DNA of 64,000 bases. Origin: Pseudomonadota bacterium (GTDB lineage: Bacteria; Pseudomonadota; Gammaproteobacteria; UBA5335). Numbering within the stretch: the first letter of the stretch is position 1; each line of letters starts with the position of its first letter. Shown piece after piece: positions 18,013 to 25,390 of the stretch. The stretch spans positions 45,251-109,250 of the forward strand of contig PKDC01000017.1 in NCBI GenBank assembly GCA_002862435.1, given 5' to 3'. A program made the position numbers and the translations under genes. The notes below the pieces were generated by a model. That model had not been told where the DNA came from, did not search any database, and was given only the letters and a program-made list of their open reading frames with translations.

Positions 18013-18810
18013 ATGAGTACCGTGATGAATCAAGACGTGATCGCGCCTGCGGCGAACACAGAGGCCCCCCGCCCACCTTGGATCCTGGCGTTTGGCGTTA
18101 CTGCGGTTGCCATCGCCTTGGTGGCGCTGGTGAAATGGTATCAGCACACTTTTTCCTGGACCGTAGGACTGGATTCCTTCTCGGATGAATTCCAGGTCTA
18201 TTGGATGAGGATCTTCTACGCCCAGATCATTGGACTTCCGCTCCTGGGCGCCATCGGCGCGGCATGGCTTTGGCTGACCCGCGATCGGGATATCCAGAAT
18301 CTTCCCGCGCGCGATGAATTGGCACGTTTCTACAGCATGTTCAGCATTCTCGTGGTCGCGGCGATCGTGCTGATCTCGGCCTTGGGGTTATTGACCGAGG
18401 CCGACGCAGCCTGGCATCAGGTGGTCGTGCGGGATACCGATTTCACCCCCACGCACATCTTCCTGTTCTACTTGGGGGTCCCCGCTGGTCTGGGCGGTTT
18501 GGCCATGGCCTGGATCTGGGTACACACCCGGCTGCCGTATTTCGCCAATCGGGTTTCATTGCCTCTGTCATTGGCAATCATCGGCTTCATGATGGCCGGC
18601 CCCGTGGTGGCGTTCAATGAGTGGGCGCATACCTTTTTCTATGCCGAGGAATTGTTCGGCGCCCCGGTGCACTGGTTCTTCGTGCTGGCTGGATTCTTCC
18701 TGGTGTTCCTGATTGGCTTCGTGATTCAGTGCATGCAGCGCATGTATGAGTTGACCCAGGGCTATAGCCTGGAGGAGGTGGAGCGGGAGATGGGGTTGAC
18801 CCGTCGTTGA
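18013..18810 (+). CDS. pmoC: Copper-containing membrane monooxygenase subunit C (PmoC/HmoC-like)
   Basis: 265-residue integral membrane protein, the first gene of the operon. The copper ligands known from methane monooxygenase are kept: D131, H135 and H148 (D-x3-H-x12-H, in EADAAWH and FTPTH) for the CuC site, and N202, H206 and H220 (NEWAH...H) for the neighbouring CuD site. About six membrane segments are predicted. A GAGGAG site lies eight bases before the ATG. Together with PmoA and PmoB it forms the trimeric hydroxylase of the inner membrane. The family includes methane, ammonia and short-alkane monooxygenases; the substrate here is not settled. Confidence 0.93.
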   Translation: MSTVMNQDVIAPAANTEAPRPPWILAFGVTAVAIALVALVKWYQHTFSWTVGLDSFSDEFQVYWMRIFYAQIIGLPLLGAIGAAWLWLTRDRDIQNLPARDELARFYSMFSILVVAAIVLISALGLLTEADAAWHQVVVRDTDFTPTHIFLFYLGVPAGLGGLAMAWIWVHTRLPYFANRVSLPLSLAIIGFMMAGPVVAFNEWAHTFFYAEELFGAPVHWFFVLAGFFLVFLIGFVIQCMQRMYELTQGYSLEEVEREMGLTRR

Positions 18811-18827
18811 CTGGCGGTTGAGGTGGA

Positions 18828-18868
18828 TGGGACGGATCGGCACGAAGGAGCGTCACCGATCCGTCCCA
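18828..18868 (+). promoter_or_regulatory. Strong 13-bp hairpin between monooxygenase C and A genes
   Basis: TGGGACGGATCGG (18828-18840) is followed by a 15-base loop and its perfect complement CCGATCCGTCCCA (18856-18868). It lies 18 bases after the pmoC stop and about 95 bases before pmoA, with no T-run. A GC-rich structure here would block 3' exonucleases on a processed pmoC message, giving more C than A/B transcript. Confidence 0.7.
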
Positions 18869-18962
18869 GCTCCGATGAGGATTGCGCCGGACGTTTGATC
18901 GACTTCCATGACGGCGCGTTCTCTGTGTCACGAAATGGCCAACAGAAAAAGGAAGAGCTGGC

Positions 18963-19751
18963 ATGTCCATTGAATTCGGTTCCACTGAACAGACTGATAT
19001 TTCCCGCGTCCCGAACGGCAAGGCGTTGACTAACGTCCAGGACCAGGTGGCGGCCTGGCGTAACGCTGATCTGTTTTTCTTCCCGCTCATTTCTATCCTG
19101 ATTGGTGGTGCGGCGGTCTTCCTCTGCGCCCTCACAGTGGGCGACTGGAGCTATTGGATGGATTGGCGTGACCGTCGCTGGTGGCCGTTGGTGACGCCCT
19201 TGCTGCTCCTTGTCCTGCCTGCCGTGGCCACCTACGCCTTCTGGAAATATTTCAAGCTGCCCGTGGCGGCAACTGGCTTGGCATTGGGCTTTTGGTTGTC
19301 CCAGATGATCAGCCGCTATGTGAATTTTTATGTTTTCACTGCGTTCCCCATGAACTGGGTGATGCCGGAGGTGTGGATTGGCGCGGCGGTGGTGCTGGAT
19401 GCCGTGCTGCTGATCACCCGCAGCTTCGCCTTGACAGGCTTGGTGGGTGGCATGCTCTTCGGTTTGCTGTTCTCGGCGATGAACTGGCCGGTGGTGGCGC
19501 CCATGCACATGCCGGTGCAACTTGGGGATACGGTGATGACGCTGGCTGACTACATGGGCTTCCAGTACATCCGCACCGCCATGCCGGAGTATGTACGCAT
19601 CATCGAGGCGGGCACATTACGCACCTTCGGCACCCATGTGGCGCCCGTGACCGCCTTTGTTTCCGGCTTCTTTGCCATCCTTGTCTATTACATCTTCGTC
19701 TGGGTCGGATCGAAGGGCGCCAATCCCGCCTGGCTCAAGAAGCTGGTCTGA
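18963..19751 (+). CDS. pmoA: Copper-containing membrane monooxygenase subunit A (PmoA/HmoA-like)
   Basis: 262-residue membrane subunit with about seven helices. Family blocks are DWRDRRWWPLVTP (residues 67-79), NWPVVAPMHMPVQ, LADYMGFQYIRTAMPEYVR and GTLRTFGTHVAPV. The normally near-invariant GDWDFW is GDWSYW here (residues 60-65). The N-terminus and first loop are unlike Methylococcus PmoA, and the mid-region partly recalls ammonia monooxygenase (ADYMGFxYxRT). Taken together it looks like a divergent copper monooxygenase of the hydrocarbon-oxidiser type. AGGAAGAG precedes the ATG. Confidence 0.9.
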   Translation: MSIEFGSTEQTDISRVPNGKALTNVQDQVAAWRNADLFFFPLISILIGGAAVFLCALTVGDWSYWMDWRDRRWWPLVTPLLLLVLPAVATYAFWKYFKLPVAATGLALGFWLSQMISRYVNFYVFTAFPMNWVMPEVWIGAAVVLDAVLLITRSFALTGLVGGMLFGLLFSAMNWPVVAPMHMPVQLGDTVMTLADYMGFQYIRTAMPEYVRIIEAGTLRTFGTHVAPVTAFVSGFFAILVYYIFVWVGSKGANPAWLKKLV

Positions 19752-19779
19752 AAATACACGATTGATTCAGGGAGGAATC

Positions 19780-21111
19780 ATGATGGTCAAGATTGCAAAT
19801 GCTTGGTTGCGCCGAGCGATGGGGCTGATCCTGGTCTGCGTCCTGTCGGGAGTGGTATTGGTCCCGCCGGTGTTCGCCCACGGCGAAATCGCCCAGATGG
19901 CGGGCATCCGCATGCGTACGATTCATTGGTTTGATACCCAGATCGAACCCCTGAAAGTCCAGGTCAACGACATCGTGACGGTGCGTGGCAAGTTCATGGT
20001 CTCCGGACACTGGCCGGATTATGTGGCCAAGCCGGAGGAATGGGTGTTCTTGAATATTGGCGTGCCGGGACCCGTGCTTGTTCGGCTGGACGCCACCGTC
20101 AATGGCATGCCCCAGTACCAGTCCACCGCCTTCAAACGGGGGGAATTCTATGAATATGAGGTCAAGCTGAAGGCGCGTGTGCCCGGCGAGTGGCACCTTC
20201 ATCCGTTGATCAATGTCTGGGAGGCAGGACCAATCGCAGGACCCGCCAAGTTTGTCCAGATTACCGGAAACAAGGCGGATTTCGTCAACACCGTGACCCT
20301 GATGGATGGGGAAACGGTCGATGTGGAGCACTATGGGCTGGCTTCCATGTGGTCGATCCACTTGCTGTGGGTTGCGGTTGGCTTGCTCTGGGTGGCGTAC
20401 TGGTTCCGTCATCTTCCGGTGATGATGCGGCGTTATGTGGCGGTCAAGATGTATGGCGAACTCGAGGCAGAGCGGCATCTCATCACCATCAAGGATATCG
20501 CGGTCAGTGTTGGCTTTGTGTTGGGTATTTTGGGGATCACCCTTGCCCTCATGATGTGGTCGATGAATCGCTACGCCATCACCATGCCCCTGCAAACCGG
20601 CAAGGTGGAAGCGCCGATCATTCCCTTGCCTGAATCCCAGCAGCAGGTGGATGTGAAAGTCCAGAAAGCCCAGTTCGATCTCCCATCGCGGCGACTGGAT
20701 CTGGCGCTCGAAGTCACCAATCGGTCGCCTGAACCGGTGCGGATCGGGCAATTTGTCACGGGGTACGCCCGATTCATCGACGCGGCGGTCCTTAAAGACG
20801 TCAAAAGCGATCGCTATGATCCTGTGGCACCAAATGCACTCCATAGCGATGTCACCTGGGTTGAGCCTGGGCAGACCCGGCTGGTCAATCTGACTGTGGC
20901 GGATGCCCTATGGGGCGAACATCGCCTGACGGATATCGTGGCTGAGCCTGACCTGCGTTTTGCCGGTCTGTTGTTTTTCTATAACGCCGATGGCCATCGC
21001 CAGATTCGGGAAATCGGTGCCCGGATGACACCGAATTTCCTGCCGGGCTATGTCCCGGTCAATCGCCATGGCGGCCACGTTGCCCGGGAAACGAAAGACT
21101 TGCTGGGCTGA
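19780..21111 (+). CDS. pmoB: Copper-containing membrane monooxygenase subunit B (PmoB/HmoB-like)
   Basis: 443 residues. A signal peptide ends VFA-H34, leaving the mature N-terminal histidine that is the first CuB ligand. H139 and H141 (GEWHLH) supply the other two, so the proposed active-site copper ligands are intact. Two cupredoxin-like periplasmic domains flank two membrane helices (about residues 192-210 and 240-265). The start has two adjacent in-frame ATGs (19780, 19783) after GGAGG; the second has better spacing. A strong terminator follows at once, closing a pmoCAB operon. Length is similar to PmoB of methanotrophs (~410-430). Confidence 0.92.
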   Translation: MMVKIANAWLRRAMGLILVCVLSGVVLVPPVFAHGEIAQMAGIRMRTIHWFDTQIEPLKVQVNDIVTVRGKFMVSGHWPDYVAKPEEWVFLNIGVPGPVLVRLDATVNGMPQYQSTAFKRGEFYEYEVKLKARVPGEWHLHPLINVWEAGPIAGPAKFVQITGNKADFVNTVTLMDGETVDVEHYGLASMWSIHLLWVAVGLLWVAYWFRHLPVMMRRYVAVKMYGELEAERHLITIKDIAVSVGFVLGILGITLALMMWSMNRYAITMPLQTGKVEAPIIPLPESQQQVDVKVQKAQFDLPSRRLDLALEVTNRSPEPVRIGQFVTGYARFIDAAVLKDVKSDRYDPVAPNALHSDVTWVEPGQTRLVNLTVADALWGEHRLTDIVAEPDLRFAGLLFFYNADGHRQIREIGARMTPNFLPGYVPVNRHGGHVARETKDLLG

Positions 21112-21128
21112 GTTTGAGTCACCTTGCA

Positions 21129-22136
21129 TCACGGATCAGGCGGGGCTACAGCCCCGCCTTTTTTTTCCCAGCGCCAGGCGTCCGTCAGCAGGGTGTGCAG
21201 TTCGCTGTGTTGCGGTGTCCAACCCAATATCTTTTGGGCCAAGGTGGCATCAGCCACGAGTCTGGCAGGGTCGCCGGCGCGGCGCACACCGATTTGGTGG
21301 GGAACCGCGTTACCGGTGACTGCCTCAATGGCGTGCAGGATCTCGAACACGGAGTATCCCTGTCCATTTCCCAGGTTGAGCGCGTGGCTTGAGCCGCCAT
21401 CCAACAGATACCGCAGGGCCAGGGCATGGGCTTCCGCCAGGTCAGTGACGTGGATATAGTCCCGAATGCAACTGCCATCCGGAGTGGGGTAGTCTGCGCC
21501 GTGAACGGTCAGCGGCGCACCCGTTCCTGCTGCCGCACGCAGCGCCAGCGGAATCAGATGGGTTTCCGGATCATGGCGCTCGCCCAATTCACCGTCTGGA
21601 TCCGCGCCGGCCGCATTGAAATAGCGCAAGCTAACTGATTTCAGTCCGTAGGCAGCGTCATAATCCCGCAGCAGTTGCTCCACCATCCATTTGCTGCGTC
21701 CATAGGGATTGATGGGCTGGCAGGGATGCTCCTCGGTCAGCGAGTCCTTTGAGGGGATGCCGTAGACGGCCGCTGTGGACGAGAAAATGAAACGTTGGAT
21801 GCCGTGCCGCAGCAAAGCATCCATGAGCTGTTTGGTCAGGACGAAGTTGTTGTGGTAGTAGGCCGCCGGATTGCGGACGGATTCCCCAACCTGGATGAAC
21901 GAGGCGAAATGCATGACCGCGTCAAAGCGTTCGCTGGATAAAAGCTGCTCGATAAGCTCCATGTCGCCCATGTCGCCCACTACCAGACGGCCTGAACCGA
22001 CCGCATCCGCATGTCCGTTGCTCAGATTGTCCAGGGTTACAGTGGCATAAGCTTTTTTGTTCAAGCATTTGAGAAGATGGGAACCAATATAACCTGCGCC
22101 GCCGACGACCAGGATCCTGCCTTCATCGCGATTCAT
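21129..22136 (-). CDS. galE: UDP-glucose 4-epimerase
   Basis: 335 residues, extended short-chain dehydrogenase fold. It interconverts UDP-glucose and UDP-galactose, feeding polysaccharide synthesis. The NAD-binding motif is VVGGAGYIGSHLL (residues 10-22). The catalytic Ser and Tyr-x3-Lys are in FSSTAAVYG and YGRSKW, and YFNAAGADPDGELGERHDPETHLIP is the typical substrate loop. It lies downstream of the sugar transferase on the same strand and converges on pmoB. Its last ~10 codons (KKGGAVAPP) are encoded by the DNA of the pmoB terminator. Confidence 0.94.
   Translation of the reverse strand: MNRDEGRILVVGGAGYIGSHLLKCLNKKAYATVTLDNLSNGHADAVGSGRLVVGDMGDMELIEQLLSSERFDAVMHFASFIQVGESVRNPAAYYHNNFVLTKQLMDALLRHGIQRFIFSSTAAVYGIPSKDSLTEEHPCQPINPYGRSKWMVEQLLRDYDAAYGLKSVSLRYFNAAGADPDGELGERHDPETHLIPLALRAAAGTGAPLTVHGADYPTPDGSCIRDYIHVTDLAEAHALALRYLLDGGSSHALNLGNGQGYSVFEILHAIEAVTGNAVPHQIGVRRAGDPARLVADATLAQKILGWTPQHSELHTLLTDAWRWEKKGGAVAPPDP
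21139..21166 (+). terminator. Rho-independent terminator of the monooxygenase operon
   Basis: GGCGGGGC (21139-21146), loop TACA, GCCCCGCC (21151-21158), then eight T residues (21159-21166). This is a textbook intrinsic terminator 28 bases after the pmoB stop. It lies inside the 3' end of the convergent galE gene. On the opposite strand no T-run follows, so it should act in one direction only. Confidence 0.92.
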
Positions 22137-22315
22137 CGCTGCTCACTTCGAAAGCCAAGCGACGCCCGCAAAGGCTTCCTCGGAAGGGTCAGATTGGGCG
22201 CATTCATTCTGGTTTGGCACAAATGGCAATGATGTTCCTGACTGGCGGTAATCGGCTTCTAGACAGGGTTGACGGGCATGTCCAACCCCGCCCTGCTCCC
22301 AGTCAACAAAGCCAA

Positions 22316-23014
22316 TCAGTAGGCGCCTCGGCGCTGGAACACCACGGCCACCGTCTTGAACAGGATGGTCACATCCAGAAGGAGACATTGCTTCGCCACA
22401 TAAGTCGAGTCCATGTCGATGCGTTCGGCGTAGTCGACGTCATTGCGACCACCAACCTGCCACAAGCCAGTCACTCCGGGCCGAACGGCAAGATAGACGG
22501 GTGCCCTTGCCCCGTAGCGGCGCAGTTCATCGGGCACCACGGGGCGGGGACCGACCAAACTCATGTCTCCGCGTACGACGTTCCAGAATTGCGGCAACTC
22601 ATCCAGGCTGTACTTGCGCAGGAAGTGGCCGATGCGGGTGATGCGTGGATCGTCCTTCAGTTTGAAATCCCGCTCCCACTCGGCCCGCAAAGCGGGTTGT
22701 TCGGCCAAGAGTCGAGCCAAAACCGCTTGGGCATCGGGCACCATGGTGCGGAATTTATAGCAGGGAAACAGGCGACCATCCCGCCCCACACGCGTATGGG
22801 CAAAGATGATGTCGGGGCCACTCAGCCGGACCAGGAGGGCAATCAGGGCGATTAACGGCGCGAAAACAACCAGTAAGCTTACAGCTCCGGTCACATCCAT
22901 CAGGCGCTTGAGGATCGGGCGTCTTTGTGAAAATTTAATATAGTTATAGCTAATGGAGGGTTGTTTGATTTCTGGCAGCACTGCAACCAATTTCGGATCG
23001 TTCAGGATTGACAT
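22316..23014 (-). CDS. Exopolysaccharide initiating sugar transferase (polyprenyl-phosphate sugar-1-phosphate transferase)
   Basis: 232 residues. It transfers a hexose-1-phosphate to undecaprenyl phosphate, the first committed step of exopolysaccharide assembly. One N-terminal membrane helix (about residues 40-62) is followed by the cytosolic catalytic domain: YKFRTM, then LRKYSLDELPQFWNVVRGDMSLVGPRP, and GLWQVGGRNDVDY. This is the short, single-helix form (like RfbP/ExoY C-terminal halves) rather than full-length WcaJ. ATG 23014 is chosen because GGAGG lies eight bases before it; an in-frame ATG 15 bases upstream lacks spacing. It pairs with galE, wza and wzc. Confidence 0.92.
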   Translation of the reverse strand: MSILNDPKLVAVLPEIKQPSISYNYIKFSQRRPILKRLMDVTGAVSLLVVFAPLIALIALLVRLSGPDIIFAHTRVGRDGRLFPCYKFRTMVPDAQAVLARLLAEQPALRAEWERDFKLKDDPRITRIGHFLRKYSLDELPQFWNVVRGDMSLVGPRPVVPDELRRYGARAPVYLAVRPGVTGLWQVGGRNDVDYAERIDMDSTYVAKQCLLLDVTILFKTVAVVFQRRGAY

Positions 23015-23593
23015 GAAATCATCCTCCATATAATGGGGGCGTTACGGGCGAGCCGATTGATTCGGCGTAAAAGATCTGCGGGGGACCCAGTCTAGAACGC
23101 AAATATTGCGCCAACGTGAACTTAACATATCGCGATGCGCGACTTTCCTTGAATTCTGGAATGGTTTATTCGATTGTCTGGACAGCGCTTCGGCTCGATC
23201 GCAAGGCATAACGCCATGTGGACGCACTATGTCGGTGCATCATTGTCGGTCAGGCGCTTGTGCTTTGTAAAGGTGGGCTGGCTGCGCAGGGGCAATTCGG
23301 ACTCGATGGCAATCTCTTACAGCGGTCACTTCCTTGGGGAAAGCGAAAACGAACCGGATGCGTCTCATTGTGGCGTCAAGCGGCACAATATGCCTTGGAT
23401 TGATGGTTTGGATATTGCATTATTTTGAAGCCATAACCCAGTTGAGTCGCTGCGAGGTCTTGCGATTCGATTTTTCTGGTATCTTTACGCCAGAGTTCGG
23501 ATTCCATGACGAACACGGGACTTGGGGATTTCAGAAACCGTCATCAAGTCCAAAAATTATTCAACGAGCTGTTTTATAAGGGAAAGTTAAGCC
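23015..23593. other. Long divergent regulatory region in the exopolysaccharide locus
   Basis: 579 bases between the sugar transferase (minus) and a beta-barrel protein gene (plus). The stretch is visibly richer in A and T than its surroundings. It contains a perfect short palindrome TCGCG-ATG-CGCGA at 23130-23142 and several TTATT/ATATT runs, as expected for divergent promoters, but no single -35/-10 pair could be fixed. Small open frames (for example 23174-23428) have no ribosome site or family features, so no gene is called. Confidence 0.5.
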
Positions 23594-24349
23594 ATGGCGG
23601 CAGATGCCTATCGATTGGGGCTGACGGGAATGTTGGTGATGGCCGGATCCTCCGCATGGGCCCAGTCGGCTCCCGAGTCGGCAAGTACGATCATTGCGGT
23701 GCAAAGCTTCGCCTCTCCGACACTGGAGACCCCTGTGGGCTTCGGCGGGCGCTGGGGCGATGTGGGCGTCGGGGTATTCGGTCAGACCTTCGACAGCAAT
23801 GAAGATGCATCGGCTGGCGTGGCCATCGGGTTGGGCGATCCTGATTCCTATTTCGGCGCAGAGCTTGGGCTCGGGTTCTCATCACTGACCAATGACAACA
23901 GTAAGGACTCTTTTGGTGAATCCGGCGGATTCTCCTTCAAGCTGCACCGCAATCTGCCGGGCTATTCGGCAGTTTCGGTCGGTGTCAATGGCTTTGGCGT
24001 ATGGGGCGGCGCCGAGGATGCCAACGATCCCAGTTACTATGCCGCCTATTCCAAGATGCTGCCCGTGGGCCGATTCGCCAGCATCCTGACCATTGGCGCC
24101 GGAACGGAAGTCTTTAACGATCCGGGTGAAGACGGGGCCAATGTATTCGGTTCGGCAGCACTTTATCTGACGCCGCAGGTGGCACTGATTGGCGAATATA
24201 CGGGGCGATTCGCCAATGTGGCGGTTTCCGTTGCGCCTTATTCCTGGCTACCGATGGCAGTGACGGTCGGCGCAGTGAACGTGACGGAACGCTATGATGC
24301 TGATACGGAACTAGCCGTGTCGGTGGGTTTCGGGTTTAATTTCACCTGA
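23594..24349 (+). CDS. Predicted outer-membrane beta-barrel protein, unknown function
   Basis: 251 residues with a signal peptide (cleavage likely after SSAWA, near residue 23). The rest is alternating glycine/aromatic strands such as YFGAELGLGFSSL, GGFSFKLHRNL, VSVGVNGFGVWGG and a final SVGFGFNFT. The C-terminal phenylalanine two residues from the end resembles the insertion signal of barrel proteins. About ten strands could be drawn. It precedes a small secreted protein, a phosphatase, wza and wzc, so a role in polysaccharide export or surface anchoring is possible, but no family is recognised. Confidence 0.7.
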   Translation: MAADAYRLGLTGMLVMAGSSAWAQSAPESASTIIAVQSFASPTLETPVGFGGRWGDVGVGVFGQTFDSNEDASAGVAIGLGDPDSYFGAELGLGFSSLTNDNSKDSFGESGGFSFKLHRNLPGYSAVSVGVNGFGVWGGAEDANDPSYYAAYSKMLPVGRFASILTIGAGTEVFNDPGEDGANVFGSAALYLTPQVALIGEYTGRFANVAVSVAPYSWLPMAVTVGAVNVTERYDADTELAVSVGFGFNFT

Positions 24350-24402
24350 TCACGGCGGTGTGCTCGTGATCGTTTTTCATCCTCGATGAGCGGAGGTGTG
24401 TT

Positions 24403-24720
24403 ATGCGCAGGACAAATCATTTGATGGCTGGCGCGGCGCTTTTGGTCTTGGCCGCAACCATTCCAACCATGGCCATGGCGGCGCCTTTGGAAGTCGGCAG
24501 TACAGGAACCCGGGGCTGGGGGATCGATTTCAATCCCGCGACGGGCAAAACCGTTTATGTGTTTCCGGGAAAGAAACAGATCATTGCCGATGCTGCCAAC
24601 AATACCAAGACTGTTACCCGGCGGAACGGTACAGTGGTGACCAAGCAGTATCCTGCGGGCAGTCGCCGTGGAGGACCTTCCATGGGCTTGGCGCGATTCT
24701 TCTTGAGTCGTAGCCCCTGA
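24403..24720 (+). CDS. Small secreted basic protein, unknown function
   Basis: 105 residues. A clear signal peptide ends AMA-APLE near residue 27. The mature part is short and basic, with a central FNPATGKTVYVFPGKK segment and a second threonine/lysine-rich stretch (NNTKTVTRRNGTVVTKQY). No cysteines in the mature part and no recognised domain. GGAGG lies seven bases before the ATG. It ends 50 bases before an intrinsic terminator, so it may be expressed with the upstream barrel protein (53-base gap). Possibly a small matrix or periplasmic factor of the polysaccharide locus. Confidence 0.68.
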   Translation: MRRTNHLMAGAALLVLAATIPTMAMAAPLEVGSTGTRGWGIDFNPATGKTVYVFPGKKQIIADAANNTKTVTRRNGTVVTKQYPAGSRRGGPSMGLARFFLSRSP

Positions 24721-24769
24721 GAGGTGTACGGAGGATGCCTGACACGAAGTTGGATCCTTTCCTCCATTA

Positions 24770-24802
24770 GCCGGCCCGCTCGTGGGTCGGCCTTGTTTTT
24801 TT
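24770..24802 (+). terminator. Rho-independent terminator after the small secreted protein gene
   Basis: GCCGGCCC (24770-24777), loop GCTCGT, GGGTCGGC (24784-24791; one G-T pair), then CTTGTTTTTTT. This separates the barrel/secreted-protein pair from the phosphatase-wza-wzc genes. Confidence 0.8.
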
Positions 24803-24868
24803 GAGATTGCATGCTTTGTGTGGTGAATTGCCAAATCCTCATGATTGGCCGTGGTGGGGGAGGCAGTC

Positions 24869-25303
24869 GTGCGCTTTCGAGTGCTGATGGTTTGCAGCGG
24901 CAATATCTGCCGTAGCCCATTGGCTGAAGCGGTGCTTGCAGGGGAAGCTTTACCCAAGGTCGTATCCGTGGCTTCGGCAGGCATTGGCGCCTTGGTGGGT
25001 TCGGCAGCGCATCCCGAGGCCATCCGTGTGGCCCAATTGCATGGATTGGATCTTCAGGCCCATCGGGCGCGCCAATTCGATCAGGCGCTGGCCCAAGTCC
25101 ATGATCTGGTTTTGGTCATGGAACAATATCAACGTCAGTGGATTGAGCAGGGCTTCCCGTATCTGCGCGGCCGCGTCCATTTGCTGGGTAAATGGCAGGA
25201 TCACGAAATCGCCGATCCATTTCGCAAGGGGCCACAGGCGTTTGATGTCGCGATGGCGGAAATCGTGCAGGCAGTGGCGAGTTGGCGCCCGCGCTTGACT
25301 TGA
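24869..25303 (+). CDS. Low-molecular-weight protein-tyrosine phosphatase (Wzb/EpsP-like)
   Basis: 144 residues with the C-x5-R-S loop at residues 9-16 (CSGNICRS) and the general acid in IADPFRKG near residue 118. Members next to wza/wzc dephosphorylate the C-terminal tyrosine cluster of the Wzc kinase and so control polymer length; the position here (88 bases before wza) fits that role. The GTG start at 24869 is chosen over an upstream in-frame TTG because GGGGGAGG lies five bases before it. Confidence 0.88.
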   Translation: MRFRVLMVCSGNICRSPLAEAVLAGEALPKVVSVASAGIGALVGSAAHPEAIRVAQLHGLDLQAHRARQFDQALAQVHDLVLVMEQYQRQWIEQGFPYLRGRVHLLGKWQDHEIADPFRKGPQAFDVAMAEIVQAVASWRPRLT

Positions 25304-25327
25304 GCGAAAAGGCAATATGCTTTTGCA

Positions 25328-25345
25328 TTGATTGTCTTGAATCAA
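25328..25345. promoter_or_regulatory. Inverted repeat upstream of wza, possible operator
   Basis: TTGATT (25328-25333), a six-base spacer, and AATCAA (25340-25345) form a perfect dyad in an AT-richer gap just upstream of wza. Size and position suit a binding site for a dimeric regulator, but no regulator gene is nearby. Confidence 0.3.
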
Positions 25346-25390
25346 CACGCAAATGTTCAGAGCCGGATAAAAAATCAGGGATAGCACTCA

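Noticed and set aside
18013..21111. Reading the operon as ammonia monooxygenase or as pxmABC
   Set aside because: Gene order is C-A-B, not A-B-C as in pxm. Some PmoA segments recall AmoA, but the motif GDWSYW and the surroundings (acyl-CoA synthetase, no hao or cytochrome genes) do not fit nitrifiers.
23174..23428. Possible small gene in the long gap before the beta-barrel gene
   Set aside because: No ribosome site, no signal peptide or domain, and overlapping frames of similar length exist.
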